DNA from: JANQEU01 sp965601455
Lineage (GTDB): Bacteria; Bacteroidota; Bacteroidia; Cytophagales; Cyclobacteriaceae
Assembly: GCA_965601455.1 (NCBI GenBank)
Contig: OZ271831.1
Span: 3,348,001-3,412,000 of the forward strand
Length of the DNA stretch: 64,000 bases
Direction: 5' to 3'
Each line of letters starts with the position of its first letter. Position 1 is the stretch's first letter. Under the pieces are notes generated by a model that was not told the origin of the DNA, ran no database searches, and saw nothing but the letters and a program-made list of their open reading frames with translations. Positions 1 through 9,378 of the stretch are shown in pieces. Made by a program: the position numbers and the translations under genes.

Positions 1-675
1 CTTATCCTCGGAGGTAGTACCTATGTTGAATCTTCCTTGTTCGATATTATAAATTGTATCATTGTTTGCAAGATTAAATTGGGCAATTTGAAGGTTAATC
101 TGAGCCTCAAGGAAATCAAAAAATCGGGCTACTGCCCTACTACTAACAAACTCCATTTCTTCGACGTATGCCCTTTTCGATTCCTCGTATTTGAGTGGTT
201 CGATGAGTTTGTCCCATTTCAGCGGATTGAAAGCGAATAAAGGTTGCTCGATAGCTATGTTCGCCACTGTAGAGTTCCATTGTGTTAGATCTCTAGTAAT
301 ATCATTGAACTGTCGAACTCGAGAATTAATAGATATTTGCCCTCCTGTGAAAGGTATGGGTTGCTGAAGGCCGAGGTTTATTGTGGATTGTGTTTGCTGC
401 TGATCTTGAAACTGAATAGTCCCATCATCCAGGCGATTTTGTACAAAATCCTTGTTATAGTTAGGTAGCGTTCCAAATAGAGCAAGTTGTGGATTGAAAT
501 TGGCTCGATATAATCTGAATTGCCAATATAGATTCTCTTTTCTCGTCTCGGCCTGCTTTGCTGCCGGAGATTGTGATTTTGCCCTGGCTATAATTTCCTC
601 CAATGTGAAATTTGATTGAGCAAACGCTGTGAAAGAAAAAATGATGAAGGCAGTTAATAACGTGATTTTATTCAT
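1..675 (-). CDS. TolC-family outer membrane efflux protein (partial, N-terminal 225 residues)
   Basis: This is the N-terminal part of an outer-membrane factor that would form the exit duct of the efflux system encoded just upstream. The frame runs open to the left edge, so the C-terminus is missing. Residues 1-19 form a clear signal peptide ending in FTAFA, followed by the helical start typical of TolC proteins (FTLEEIIARAKSQSPAA). Gln-rich beta-strand and helix segments follow, as expected of the family. The ATG overlaps the last 8 bases of the permease gene, so the two are translationally coupled. TolC family is inferred from the N-terminal pattern, signal peptide and context; the diagnostic repeats lie outside the window. 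Confidence 0.85.
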   Translation of the reverse strand, partial: MNKITLLTAFIIFSFTAFAQSNFTLEEIIARAKSQSPAAKQAETRKENLYWQFRLYRANFNPQLALFGTLPNYNKDFVQNRLDDGTIQFQDQQQTQSTINLGLQQPIPFTGGQISINSRVRQFNDITRDLTQWNSTVANIAIEQPLFAFNPLKWDKLIEPLKYEESKRAYVEEMEFVSSRAVARFFDFLEAQINLQIAQFNLANNDTIYNIEQGRFNIGTTSEDK

Positions 676-2005
676 ATCTCAGTGATGCAATTGGATCTTG
701 ACTTGCTGCCTTTCGAGCCGGTGCTATACCGAAGATCATCCCCACAGATGCCGCAACGCCAAAAGAGATTAAGATCGAGTTAAACGATATAATAGTTGGA
801 ATATCGGCAAATCGACTCACTGAATATGCCATTAGAATACCCAGAATTATTCCGATTATCCCTCCAGTGACACTAATCAAAACAGACTCAAACATGAACT
901 GATTGATGATGTCCGACTTTTTGGCACCGAGTGATAACCTTAAGCCGATTTCTTTTATTCTTTCCAAAACCGATGCCAGCATAATATTCATAATTCCAAT
1001 TCCCCCGACAATCAAGGAAATACCAGCAATGGCTCCAAGAACGTAATTGAAAATATCATTGGTCCTCTGTTGCTGTTTGAGCAATAGTTCGGGGATTGAA
1101 ATCTCAAAATCGATTACTCCGTAGTGTTTGCGTTCTAGGAGTCTCGCAATGACCTCCGCGGTAGGATTCAACATTTCCGTTTCAGATACCTGAACTACCA
1201 ACTTGTCTATTTGATGATAATTCTCATCAATGACTATGTCAGACTCAGATTCATCACCATCGCCCCTATTTGCCGCCTGAATCATTTCCTCTGTGAGTGT
1301 GGAGCGATTTCTATATCGCACCAATACTGTTTGCAGTGGTGTATAGACATCCATGTTGAAATCCCTGATTCCGAGCTTACTGATACTATTTGAACTCACA
1401 ATCCTCTCCTCCAGTACTCCTATGACTTTCAACCACCGTGAACCTACCTTAATCTCCTTTCCAATGGGATCTTGTGATGGAAAGAATTTGCTCACTATAG
1501 ACTTGCCAATAATGCATACTGGGTCACCATTGATGAGGTGCTTTTCCGAGAACATTCTTCCTGAGGACAACTGAAAATTGAAGATTCTGAAATAAGTTGG
1601 CTCTATTCCCACGAGTTTTGCGGACCTACGAATACCATTCTTGATAATGTAGGTATCAATTAAGATCTCCGGACTAACTGTTTCGATATCGGGTATAATC
1701 GACGACAACGATCGAGTATCATCCATCGAAAGTCCCGGTGAGAATTTCGGTTTCTCCTCTTCGAATCCCTCTAACTCAAGATTGTCTTCTTTCTGTTCGA
1801 TGATTGGTTCAATAACGATATTGTTAACACCAACCAATTTTATCTGCTCCAGAATTTCCTGTTGAGCTCCATTACCAATTGCCAGCATAGCAATAACCGC
1901 GGCTACACCGAAGATAATACCCAGTCCAGTCAACATGGATCGGATACGATTAGCCAGTACCGCCTCCAGAGCAATGTAGAGATTGGAGAGTAGTCTTTCT
2001 TTCAA
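668..2005 (-). CDS. ABC transporter permease, MacB/FtsX type
   Basis: Inner-membrane permease of a MacB-like tripartite exporter. It has one N-terminal membrane helix (about residues 22-44, GLGIIFGVAAVIAMLAIG), a large periplasmic core domain (about 50-320), and three C-terminal helices starting near residue 325 (GISLIVGGIGIMNIML), with the conserved cytoplasmic KEIGLRLSLGAKKSDI stretch of FtsX-domain permeases. Length (445 residues) is somewhat above the usual 400. The start is TTG; no in-frame ATG gives the N-terminal helix. It lies 16 bases after the HlyD-type gene and overlaps tolC by 8 bases. No ATP-binding subunit is encoded in the window, so the ATPase is either beyond the left edge or elsewhere. 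Confidence 0.9.
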   Translation of the reverse strand: MKERLLSNLYIALEAVLANRIRSMLTGLGIIFGVAAVIAMLAIGNGAQQEILEQIKLVGVNNIVIEPIIEQKEDNLELEGFEEEKPKFSPGLSMDDTRSLSSIIPDIETVSPEILIDTYIIKNGIRRSAKLVGIEPTYFRIFNFQLSSGRMFSEKHLINGDPVCIIGKSIVSKFFPSQDPIGKEIKVGSRWLKVIGVLEERIVSSNSISKLGIRDFNMDVYTPLQTVLVRYRNRSTLTEEMIQAANRGDGDESESDIVIDENYHQIDKLVVQVSETEMLNPTAEVIARLLERKHYGVIDFEISIPELLLKQQQRTNDIFNYVLGAIAGISLIVGGIGIMNIMLASVLERIKEIGLRLSLGAKKSDIINQFMFESVLISVTGGIIGIILGILMAYSVSRFADIPTIISFNSILISFGVAASVGMIFGIAPARKAASQDPIASLRYE

Positions 2006-2021
2006 TGTATTATTTGGTGTG

Positions 2022-3359
2022 TCACCGCCTGGTTCTCTGATCGGAAATCGAACTTATAGTTGATTCCTTTTGTGTTTCCCGATCCTGTCCTCTCTTACCG
2101 TTCATTTCCTCCAGCAGGTTTATTTCATCATCTTCCATTCCGAAAACATTAGAAAGGAATACCCGATCTCCCGACTCTAACCCACCTAAAATCATAACCT
2201 CATCAATGTTACTATCTCCAAGAATCACCTCTTGCTTAACGGTATTCATGCCAACACGTTTGTAAACAAAAGTGATCGAATCATATTGGTTGTGAATACA
2301 TTCGAGTGGGATAAAAAGCGCCTCCTCCATGGTTTTTGTTATGATTCTATTACTTGTGGTCATGGCCGGTTTAAGCATGTCATCCCGGTCAAAAATTTCG
2401 ATTTCAACCTTAAAAACCCTGGCATCCGAATTAGGTCTTTGCTCTCCTACGTTAGCTACTTTGATGATTTCACCCATAATCTTTTTCTCTGGAAATGCAT
2501 CAAAACCAATTTCTACTAGTTGACCGGCTTTTACTTTACGGATATCAACCTCATTTACATAAGTTATTGAGAGCATCTTCGAAAGATCCGGCAAGGTTGC
2601 TACTACGGGATCCCATCCACTTATTTGCGAACCCTCTTTGACAGGTTTCCCATCCCAACTCTTTTTGTAAATCAACATACCATCTTCGGGAGCCCTTATT
2701 GTGAAACCGTCTGATAAGGACTGCAAACCATCCAAATCGTTTTGATCCTTTCTTAATTCGGCATTTGCCTGCTGCATCTTGGCAACAGCCTGTTGTCGTT
2801 TAATCTCATAATTTTCTCGTGCCTGACTAAGTGCTCTTTTTGCTTTCTCTAGCTCTATCTCGGCCTTTTGTATGGTTGCCGGAGGCTCATACTGAGACTG
2901 GTCTAATGTTAATTGTTTGTCCTTAACATCGTAATTTAGATTAATCAGCTCGTCCCTGGCCTTACGTAACTCAAGAGCAGTATCCAATTTTGTCTGGATA
3001 AAATCCGCTGTTTCCTGATCCACTTCTAACTGGGCATCTTTTATCTTTCCAGTTAGTTCAGAAGGGTCTAACCTGGCTACATATTGTCCTTTCTTCACAT
3101 AGGTACCTTCATCAATTATATCTTGAATGGTGACATTCCAGATTCTGTAGTTTCGAAGATTTCCAGGACCGTTAATTTTCACCGAATTCTTGGCTTCAAG
3201 AGATCCAGAAGTGGTGATATCTACCACAAATTCTCCTTGATTAACACTCAGGATAATATTGTTCTCTGAGTCTCTTTTACCTCCAGTAAAAGCAAAAAGC
3301 ACCAGAATTAGCACAAGCAAACCCCCAAGAGCTATTGGCAGTATTTTTCTTTTCTTCAT
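2022..3359 (-). CDS. HlyD/MacA-family periplasmic adaptor subunit
   Basis: Membrane fusion protein bridging the permease and the TolC-type channel. An N-terminal membrane anchor (about residues 7-25, ALGGLLVLILVLFAFTGG) is followed by a beta-barrel/lipoyl half (GEFVVDITTSGSLEAKNSV, about 42-60), a long charged alpha-helical hairpin (about 105-205, rich in K, E, Q), the second lipoyl half (FTIRAPEDGMLIY), and the beta-barrel and membrane-proximal domains (VATLPDLSKMLSITYVNE; GQLVEIGFDAFP). Domain order matches the family and length is normal. It is the first gene of an HlyD-permease-TolC operon. The 78-base region upstream holds nested palindromes that may regulate it. Confidence 0.92.
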   Translation of the reverse strand: MKKRKILPIALGGLLVLILVLFAFTGGKRDSENNIILSVNQGEFVVDITTSGSLEAKNSVKINGPGNLRNYRIWNVTIQDIIDEGTYVKKGQYVARLDPSELTGKIKDAQLEVDQETADFIQTKLDTALELRKARDELINLNYDVKDKQLTLDQSQYEPPATIQKAEIELEKAKRALSQARENYEIKRQQAVAKMQQANAELRKDQNDLDGLQSLSDGFTIRAPEDGMLIYKKSWDGKPVKEGSQISGWDPVVATLPDLSKMLSITYVNEVDIRKVKAGQLVEIGFDAFPEKKIMGEIIKVANVGEQRPNSDARVFKVEIEIFDRDDMLKPAMTTSNRIITKTMEEALFIPLECIHNQYDSITFVYKRVGMNTVKQEVILGDSNIDEVMILGGLESGDRVFLSNVFGMEDDEINLLEEMNGKRGQDRETQKESTISSISDQRTRR

Positions 3360-3383
3360 TCTATTAGAATAAGGTTCCTTCCT

Positions 3384-3411
3384 CTTTGCAAACGTTTGTA
3401 TTCAAGCAAAG
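3384..3411. promoter_or_regulatory. Nested palindromes upstream of the efflux operon
   Basis: A perfect 10-bp palindrome CAAACGTTTG (3389-3398) lies inside a wider inverted repeat CTTTGC (3384-3389) / GCAAAG (3406-3411). It sits between the M61 gene and the HlyD gene, both on the minus strand, 25-52 bases upstream of the HlyD ATG. An operator for the efflux operon is the simplest reading. There is no T-run, so it is a poor terminator candidate. Function is inferred from position only. Confidence 0.4.
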
Positions 3412-3437
3412 TTCGGTATGGCATCCGTTAGGAGTGG

Positions 3438-5282
3438 TTAAAGCCCATTTAGCCACCAATCTCGAATCTGTCGTTGCTCTGATGTGGGAAATTGATCAAA
3501 TTCCAGAAAGTGTTTTTCATTGATACCGACTTGTTGGACTTTGGCCTTGAGTGTGATTTCCCTAGCCCTTCCTTCGACCATTCTGGACACTACTACTTTG
3601 ATCTTTTGACCGTTCTCAAATTCCTTTTGCCATCTTTCCAAGATATCCGCTGCAGTTGATAGATTGAATTCTTCTCCATTGACAGAAACTAATTTGTCGT
3701 AGGTCTCAAAACCTATTTCCCTTCCGAAGTCATTCATTTCATCCGTAGAAGCCACGTATATCTGCTGTTGATCGTTGATATCCAGGCCAATATTACCCAC
3801 AGTATTCTGATATATGATAGCCTCAGGTTTGTACGTAACCCCGGCCCATTTTAAGAATTCATTGACCGGAAGTGGTGAGCTTCCAATGACATACTTTTCG
3901 AAAAAGAACTCGATTTCTGGTGCGGTCATTGTCACAATTTCTTGCATGATCTCATCATCTTTAAAAGCCTTGTTTGGTCCGTATCTTTCGGATAAAGTCT
4001 GCATTAGAGAAGACAAATCCGTCTGACCACCGGTGTATTTGAGTAGATGCAAATCAAGGCACATTGCTATTAATGCACCTTTATTGTACACATTGGTGAA
4101 CATCCATTCGAATTCTGGTTCGAGAATTCTTCTACTCATTTCGGTGAATGAGACGTCAGGAAATCTATCTGCTGCTTGAAGTTTCGCCTTTATCTCATCA
4201 AGAAATACTTCCTCAGAGAACAATCCATGCCTCACCTGCAAATGAATTGAACTGTATTCGGTTACCCCTTCATACAACCACAGATGTTCCGACATCTCAG
4301 GGTCAATGTAATCGAAATTATGGATCTCCTCGGAGTGGATATTCAATGGCGTAACGATGTGAAGAAATTCATGAACGGCAATATCTCTTATTGATTTCGC
4401 TAACTGGTCGGCCTGTGCTTCTGGTAGCGTGTACAACGAAGAATAACTATGTTCAAGGGCACCCATAGCTCCTGACATGGGGTAGAAATCCATTAGATAG
4501 ACCAGGTAGGCATATCGATCGACAGGAAGTTCTCCGCCCAGGTACTTGGTTTGAGCTTCCATTAAATCATCAATGTTATCCATAATTTCTTTGGCCGTAA
4601 GTTCATTATTTGGTGAAAAAACGGAAACAATGATTTCCGCTCCGGCGATAACCTTTGTGACTGTATCCGGTTCACAGTACATGATTGGAGCGTCAGCCAA
4701 AAAATTGTAGTTCACAGCTGTGAAAACGTCTTGCGTGTCCGTCATGGACTTTCTCTCTAGAGAGGTGGCACCGTAAATGGATGCCGGATGTTCAATGGAA
4801 ACTTCATAGGGACGAAATTTCAATCCGTCAAGGTATCCAATCAAGCCAAAAGTATTCAGAACGAATACATTTCTTTCCTCTTCAATGCTGGTTCCACCGG
4901 GTTCAAACACAATGTTGCTTGTATAACCTTCGACTCGATCAAAAGTATCGTCAACGTAGTAGCTAATGGAATTCAAGTTTGTCGCACCAACAATTTTCCA
5001 TCGGTTGGTAGATATTCGGTCGACCAATAGTGTGTCACCCTGATCGTCTTTCGCGGTGAACTCCGAAATGAATCTTCCAAAGTCTGATATGCTATAGGTG
5101 CCTGGAACAACCTTAGGAATATGGAATTCCACTGTATCTGAATCGACAGTGGGAACAAGAATTTCAACCAGCAGTTTATCGTCAACTACCTCGTTCAGAT
5201 TAATACTCACTGTATACCCATTTTCTGAAGCGGAGGCGACGAACGGTATACAAAAAACCAGTATGGCGGCGATTCTTTTCAT
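3438..5282 (-). CDS. M61-family metallopeptidase with PDZ domain
   Basis: Exported zinc aminopeptidase-like enzyme of family M61 (glycyl aminopeptidase type). The frame can open at a TTG at 5309, but the ATG at 5282 begins a textbook signal peptide (MKRIAAILVFCIPFVASAS) and is preferred, giving 614 residues. From this start the zinc motif is HEFLH at residues 304-308, with the downstream glutamate ligand in LWLYEGVTEY. The N-terminal half is the beta-rich M61 domain; the C-terminus carries a PDZ domain (NIGLDINDQQQIYVAST through KLVSVNGEEF), as usual for the family. All catalytic residues are present. It is upstream of, and co-directional with, the efflux operon; no functional link is evident. 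Confidence 0.93.
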   Translation of the reverse strand: MKRIAAILVFCIPFVASASENGYTVSINLNEVVDDKLLVEILVPTVDSDTVEFHIPKVVPGTYSISDFGRFISEFTAKDDQGDTLLVDRISTNRWKIVGATNLNSISYYVDDTFDRVEGYTSNIVFEPGGTSIEEERNVFVLNTFGLIGYLDGLKFRPYEVSIEHPASIYGATSLERKSMTDTQDVFTAVNYNFLADAPIMYCEPDTVTKVIAGAEIIVSVFSPNNELTAKEIMDNIDDLMEAQTKYLGGELPVDRYAYLVYLMDFYPMSGAMGALEHSYSSLYTLPEAQADQLAKSIRDIAVHEFLHIVTPLNIHSEEIHNFDYIDPEMSEHLWLYEGVTEYSSIHLQVRHGLFSEEVFLDEIKAKLQAADRFPDVSFTEMSRRILEPEFEWMFTNVYNKGALIAMCLDLHLLKYTGGQTDLSSLMQTLSERYGPNKAFKDDEIMQEIVTMTAPEIEFFFEKYVIGSSPLPVNEFLKWAGVTYKPEAIIYQNTVGNIGLDINDQQQIYVASTDEMNDFGREIGFETYDKLVSVNGEEFNLSTAADILERWQKEFENGQKIKVVVSRMVEGRAREITLKAKVQQVGINEKHFLEFDQFPTSEQRQIRDWWLNGL

Positions 5283-5387
5283 TTCATAAATTGACTTTGG
5301 CTTTATCAATGTACGAATTCAATCACCTGGAACCACCATATTTTCCTTAAATGGTGCTCATTAAAACCTAAGTGGACTCAAGAACAT

Positions 5388-7193
5388 TCAGGTTTCGGAT
5401 TGAGAGTATCTTTTACGATCGTTTTCATCAAGATAGATTTTCCGCATCCGTATGGATTTTGGTGTGACCTCAACGTATTCGTCTTTCTGGATATACTCAA
5501 GAGCCTCCTCCAAACTAAATTTCTTCGCGGGGGCAATTTTTGCGTTATTGTCTGACCCCGAAGCCCTCATGTTAGTCAGTTTCTTTCCTTTCTGAATATT
5601 CACGACCAGATCATTTTGCCTGGAATGTTCACCAATTACCTGTCCAGTGTATACATCTTCTCCCGGATCAACGAAGAAGAAACCACGATCCTGCAGCTTA
5701 TCGATTGAATACGGAGTCCCAGGTCCATTTTCCATACTAATCAATGAGCCATTGATGCGGCCGGGAATTTCACCCTTATAGGGCTGATACTCCTTAAATC
5801 TATGGGTCATTACCGCCTCACCTGATGTCGCTGTGAGCATATTATTTCTGAGACCGATCAGACCTCTCGCAGGAATATCAAATTCCAGATGTTGAAGGTT
5901 GCCTTTTGGCTCCATAATAGATAGTTCCCCTTTTCTTTGGGTGACCATCTCTATTACCTTACCTGAGTTCTCTTCCGGTACATCAATTACCAAATGCTCA
6001 ATAGGCTCATTCCTTTTTCCCTCTATCTCTTTAAATAGAACCTGTGGTTGACCAACCTGGACTTCATATCCTTCACGGCGCATGGTCTCAATTAATACTG
6101 AAAGGTGAAGAACACCCCTTCCAAAAACCAGGAATCGATCTTCCGAATCCGTCTCCTGTACTCGAAGAGCAAGATTTTTTTCAGTCTCTTTTAGAAGTCT
6201 GTCCCTGACATGTCTTGAGGTCACAAATTTTCCCTCTTTCCCAAAAAAAGGAGAATCATTGATGGTAAATAGCATACTCATCGTAGGCTCGTCAATCGCT
6301 ATCCTGGGTAGTATCTCCGGATTCTCCCTATCGGTTAATGTGTCCCCAATATCGAAACCCTCAATGCCAGTGACAGCACAAATATCACCAGCTCTCACTT
6401 CGTCCACCTTTAGTTTTCCCAGGCCTTCAAAGACATGAAGTTCCTTTATTCGGGCCTTAGCTATACTACCATCCCTTTTACTAACTCCAACGTCCATTCC
6501 AGCTTTCAAAACCCCTTGAAAAACTCTACCAATTGCGATTCTTCCGGTGTAAGATGAAAAATCAAGGGAAGTGATTTGCATCGCAGGTATTCCTTCTTTA
6601 AACGGTGCAGGTGGAATGATCTCTATGATCTTATCGAGAAGAGGTATGATACTATCAGTAGGTTTCTTCCAATCGTCGCTCATCCAACCCTGCTTGGATG
6701 AACCATACATGGTTTCAAAATCCAATTGATCTTCAGTGGCATCCAAAGAAAACATGAGGTCGAAAACCTGTTCATGTACTTCGTCTGGTCGGCAATTCTC
6801 CTTATCAACCTTATTAATTACCACTATCGGTTTAAGTCCAAGACTGATGGCTTTTCCCAACACGAATCGGGTTTGAGGCATTGGGCCTTCAAAAGCATCT
6901 ACAAGAAGAATCACACCATCTGCCATTTTCAAAACTCGCTCCACTTCTCCACCGAAATCAGCGTGACCAGGGGTATCGATTATATTGATTTTTACATCCT
7001 TGTAAGTAACAGAAACGTTTTTCGATAAAATTGTAATACCTCGTTCCCGCTCAAGATCATTGTTGTCCAGAATCAATTCTCCTTTGTTCTCGTTTTCTCG
7101 AAAAATCTTGGAAGCATATATGATTTTATCAACCAGGGTAGTTTTGCCGTGGTCTACGTGTGCGATAATCGCAATGTTTCTAATTTCCTGCAT
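5388..7193 (-). CDS. typA: TypA/BipA ribosome-associated translational GTPase
   Basis: Translational GTPase related to EF-G, acting on ribosomes under stress or in late assembly. From the ATG at 7193 (601 residues, family-typical) it shows G1 AHVDHGKTT (residues 11-19), G2 RGITILSKN, G3 DTPGHADFGGEVER, G4 INKVDK, an EF-Tu domain 2, EF-G-like domains III and V (RGLIGLRNNMLT), and the BipA-specific C-terminal domain. An upstream in-frame start at 7238 would add 15 non-conserved residues; the 7193 ATG follows a purine-rich AAAGGTG and matches the usual TypA N-terminus. It is divergent from metG. A candidate -7 element TAGCTTTG lies about 20 bases upstream. Confidence 0.97.
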   Translation of the reverse strand: MQEIRNIAIIAHVDHGKTTLVDKIIYASKIFRENENKGELILDNNDLERERGITILSKNVSVTYKDVKINIIDTPGHADFGGEVERVLKMADGVILLVDAFEGPMPQTRFVLGKAISLGLKPIVVINKVDKENCRPDEVHEQVFDLMFSLDATEDQLDFETMYGSSKQGWMSDDWKKPTDSIIPLLDKIIEIIPPAPFKEGIPAMQITSLDFSSYTGRIAIGRVFQGVLKAGMDVGVSKRDGSIAKARIKELHVFEGLGKLKVDEVRAGDICAVTGIEGFDIGDTLTDRENPEILPRIAIDEPTMSMLFTINDSPFFGKEGKFVTSRHVRDRLLKETEKNLALRVQETDSEDRFLVFGRGVLHLSVLIETMRREGYEVQVGQPQVLFKEIEGKRNEPIEHLVIDVPEENSGKVIEMVTQRKGELSIMEPKGNLQHLEFDIPARGLIGLRNNMLTATSGEAVMTHRFKEYQPYKGEIPGRINGSLISMENGPGTPYSIDKLQDRGFFFVDPGEDVYTGQVIGEHSRQNDLVVNIQKGKKLTNMRASGSDNNAKIAPAKKFSLEEALEYIQKDEYVEVTPKSIRMRKIYLDENDRKRYSQSET

Positions 7194-7213
7194 GTCACCT
7201 TTGAAATCCGCCG

Positions 7214-7221
7214 CAAAGCTA
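7214..7221 (-). promoter_or_regulatory. Candidate typA -7 promoter element
   Basis: TAGCTTTG on the minus strand matches the Bacteroidota -7 consensus TAnnTTTG. It would start transcription about 15-18 bases upstream of the typA ATG. A TTTG lies 14 bases further upstream, closer than the preferred 17-21, so the -33 element is weak. Confidence 0.45.
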
Positions 7222-7307
7222 GACCTATTCTGGATCAAAAGAAATTGACGAGGAAAAGCTTTTGCGAGTTATTTCATTTCAACCTCATCATTTGATCTTC
7301 TGGTAAA

Positions 7308-7315
7308 TATCTTTG
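7308..7315 (+). promoter_or_regulatory. Candidate metG -7 promoter element
   Basis: TATCTTTG matches TAnnTTTG and ends 23 bases before the metG ATG, implying a short leader of about 20 bases. No well-spaced TTG -33 element is seen. It is divergent from the typA element about 90 bases away. Confidence 0.4.
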
Positions 7316-7338
7316 CGGCTTTATTCTGCTAAACCCGA

Positions 7339-9378
7339 ATGAGTAAGAAGTTCAAGCGACATACAGTTACGGCGGCCTTGATATATGCCAATGGGCCCAT
7401 ACACATTGGTCACCTTGCCGGGTGTTACATTCCGGCTGATATATATGTCAGGTATCTTAGAGCCAAAGGCGAAGATGTCATTTTCGTTAGTGGAACCGAC
7501 GAGCACGGAGTCCCAATAACCTTAAAGGCAAGAAAAGAAAACGTGACTCCAAAAGAGGTTGTGGATCGTTATTACGAAATGATCAAGCAGTCTTTTGAGG
7601 AGTTTGGAATCAGTTTTGACACGTATAGTAGAACAAGTAGAGACATTCATCACAAGACCTCTGCCGACTTCTTTAAAAACCTCTATGAAAAGGGCACTTT
7701 TGAAGAAAAGGAAACTGAGCAGTATTATGATCCAGTTGCTAAGCAATTTCTTGCTGATCGTTATATCGTTGGGACTTGCCCTGTATGCGGCAATGAGAAT
7801 GCCTACGGTGACCAATGTGAACGATGCGGAAGTTCTTTGTCGCCAAGTGAGCTAATTAATCCACATTCAACGCTTTCAGGTGAGAAACCGGTAAAGAAGA
7901 GAACGAAAAACTGGTATTTACCTCTTGATCAACTTCAACCTAAGATTGAGAAGTACATCGATACTCATCAAGATTGGAAACCAAATGTATTTGGTCAATG
8001 TAAATCATGGTTGAATCAGGGGTTACATTCAAGAGCCATGACCCGGGATCTTGACTGGGGAGTAAAGGTTCCGTTATCTGATGCTGAAGGTAAAGTACTC
8101 TATGTTTGGTTTGATGCTCCAATAGGCTACATCAGTGCTACTAAAGAGTTATTGGGTGATGCCTGGGAACCCTATTGGAAAGATAAAGACACTCGCCTTG
8201 TTCATTTTATAGGGAAGGACAATATTGTGTTTCACTGCATCATCTTTCCTTCCATGCTAATGGAACATGGAGATTACATTTTAGCTGACAACGTCCCTGC
8301 AAACGAGTTTATGAACCTGGAAGGTGAAAAAATTAGTACTTCCCGAAATTGGGCCGTATGGCTACATGAGTATCTGCAGGAAATGCCAGGCAAGCAAGAT
8401 GTTTTGAGATATGTCCTTACTGCGAATGCTCCGGAATCGAAAGACAATGACTTTACCTGGAAAGATTTCCAAACCCGGAACAACAGTGAGTTAGTAGCCA
8501 TTTACGGTAATTTCGTCAATCGTGCTGTGGTCCTCACCCACAAATATTTTGAAGGACAAATACCAGCAAAAGGAACAATTGAACCACTGGATCAGGAAAT
8601 TCTTGAGCAATTAGCCTCTTTTCCTGCTGCCATATCAAAATCAATTGACCAATTCAAATTCCGTGAATCATTAAGTACTCTGATGGATCTGGCCCGTCTT
8701 GGAAATAAGTATCTAGCCGACACCGAACCCTGGAAATTGATAAAGACAGATAAGGAACGAACTGCTACCATCCTAAACATTGCCTTACAAATTGTAGGCT
8801 CACTTGGAGCTTTATCCATTCCTTTTCTGCCCGACACTTCCAAAAAGATCCAGAAAATCCTGGGAGAAAATGATTTCAGTTGGTCTCAGGCAGGTACTCC
8901 TGATATGTTGAAGGAGGGTCATTCCATTAACAAACCTGAATTAATTTTCGAAAAAGTCGAAGACGATATTATCCAAAAACAGATCGATAAACTAATGGAT
9001 TCTAAGAAAGAGAAAGAAGAAATTGAGGAAAGCGTTTTTAGCCCTTTAAAGGAAACTATCACTTACGATGATTTCATGAAGATGGATATACGGACGGGTA
9101 CCATCTTAACTGCTGAAAAAGTAGAGAAATCAAACAAACTCCTCAAATTCACCGTGGACATCGGGTCAGAAAAAAGGACGATTCTAAGCGGAGTGGCCAA
9201 GTACTTTAACGCAGAAGATATGATTGGTAAAAGGGTTACGGTACTTGCGAATCTTGCTCCAAGAAAAATAATGGGTGTTGAGTCAGAGGGCATGTTGCTT
9301 TTTGCTGAAAATTCCGATGGTACACTTGTCGCTGTGTCCCCGGATGATGCTGCAGAAAGCGGTTCTACAATCAGTTAG
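7339..9378 (+). CDS. metG: Methionyl-tRNA synthetase with C-terminal tRNA-binding domain
   Basis: Charges tRNA-Met with methionine. Class I signature HIGH is at residues 22-25 (GPIHIGHLAG), and the KMSKS loop is present as the KISTS variant in NLEGEKISTSRNW. The zinc knuckle reads CPVCGNENAYGDQCERCG, so this is the four-cysteine MetG1 type. An anticodon-binding helical domain follows (DNDFTWKDFQTRNNSELV). The C-terminal 110 residues form an EMAP/Trbp111-like OB fold (FMKMDIRTGTILTAEKVEKS) that dimerises and binds tRNA. Length 679 is normal. Its stop overlaps the convergent histidine kinase gene by 8 bases. Confidence 0.98.
   Translation: MSKKFKRHTVTAALIYANGPIHIGHLAGCYIPADIYVRYLRAKGEDVIFVSGTDEHGVPITLKARKENVTPKEVVDRYYEMIKQSFEEFGISFDTYSRTSRDIHHKTSADFFKNLYEKGTFEEKETEQYYDPVAKQFLADRYIVGTCPVCGNENAYGDQCERCGSSLSPSELINPHSTLSGEKPVKKRTKNWYLPLDQLQPKIEKYIDTHQDWKPNVFGQCKSWLNQGLHSRAMTRDLDWGVKVPLSDAEGKVLYVWFDAPIGYISATKELLGDAWEPYWKDKDTRLVHFIGKDNIVFHCIIFPSMLMEHGDYILADNVPANEFMNLEGEKISTSRNWAVWLHEYLQEMPGKQDVLRYVLTANAPESKDNDFTWKDFQTRNNSELVAIYGNFVNRAVVLTHKYFEGQIPAKGTIEPLDQEILEQLASFPAAISKSIDQFKFRESLSTLMDLARLGNKYLADTEPWKLIKTDKERTATILNIALQIVGSLGALSIPFLPDTSKKIQKILGENDFSWSQAGTPDMLKEGHSINKPELIFEKVEDDIIQKQIDKLMDSKKEKEEIEESVFSPLKETITYDDFMKMDIRTGTILTAEKVEKSNKLLKFTVDIGSEKRTILSGVAKYFNAEDMIGKRVTVLANLAPRKIMGVESEGMLLFAENSDGTLVAVSPDDAAESGSTIS

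Noticed and set aside
5334..5369. CACCAT / ATGGTG inverted repeat between typA and the M61 gene as an operator or terminator
   Set aside because: Six-base arms, long spacer, no T-run, and no promoter element in register; too weak to claim.
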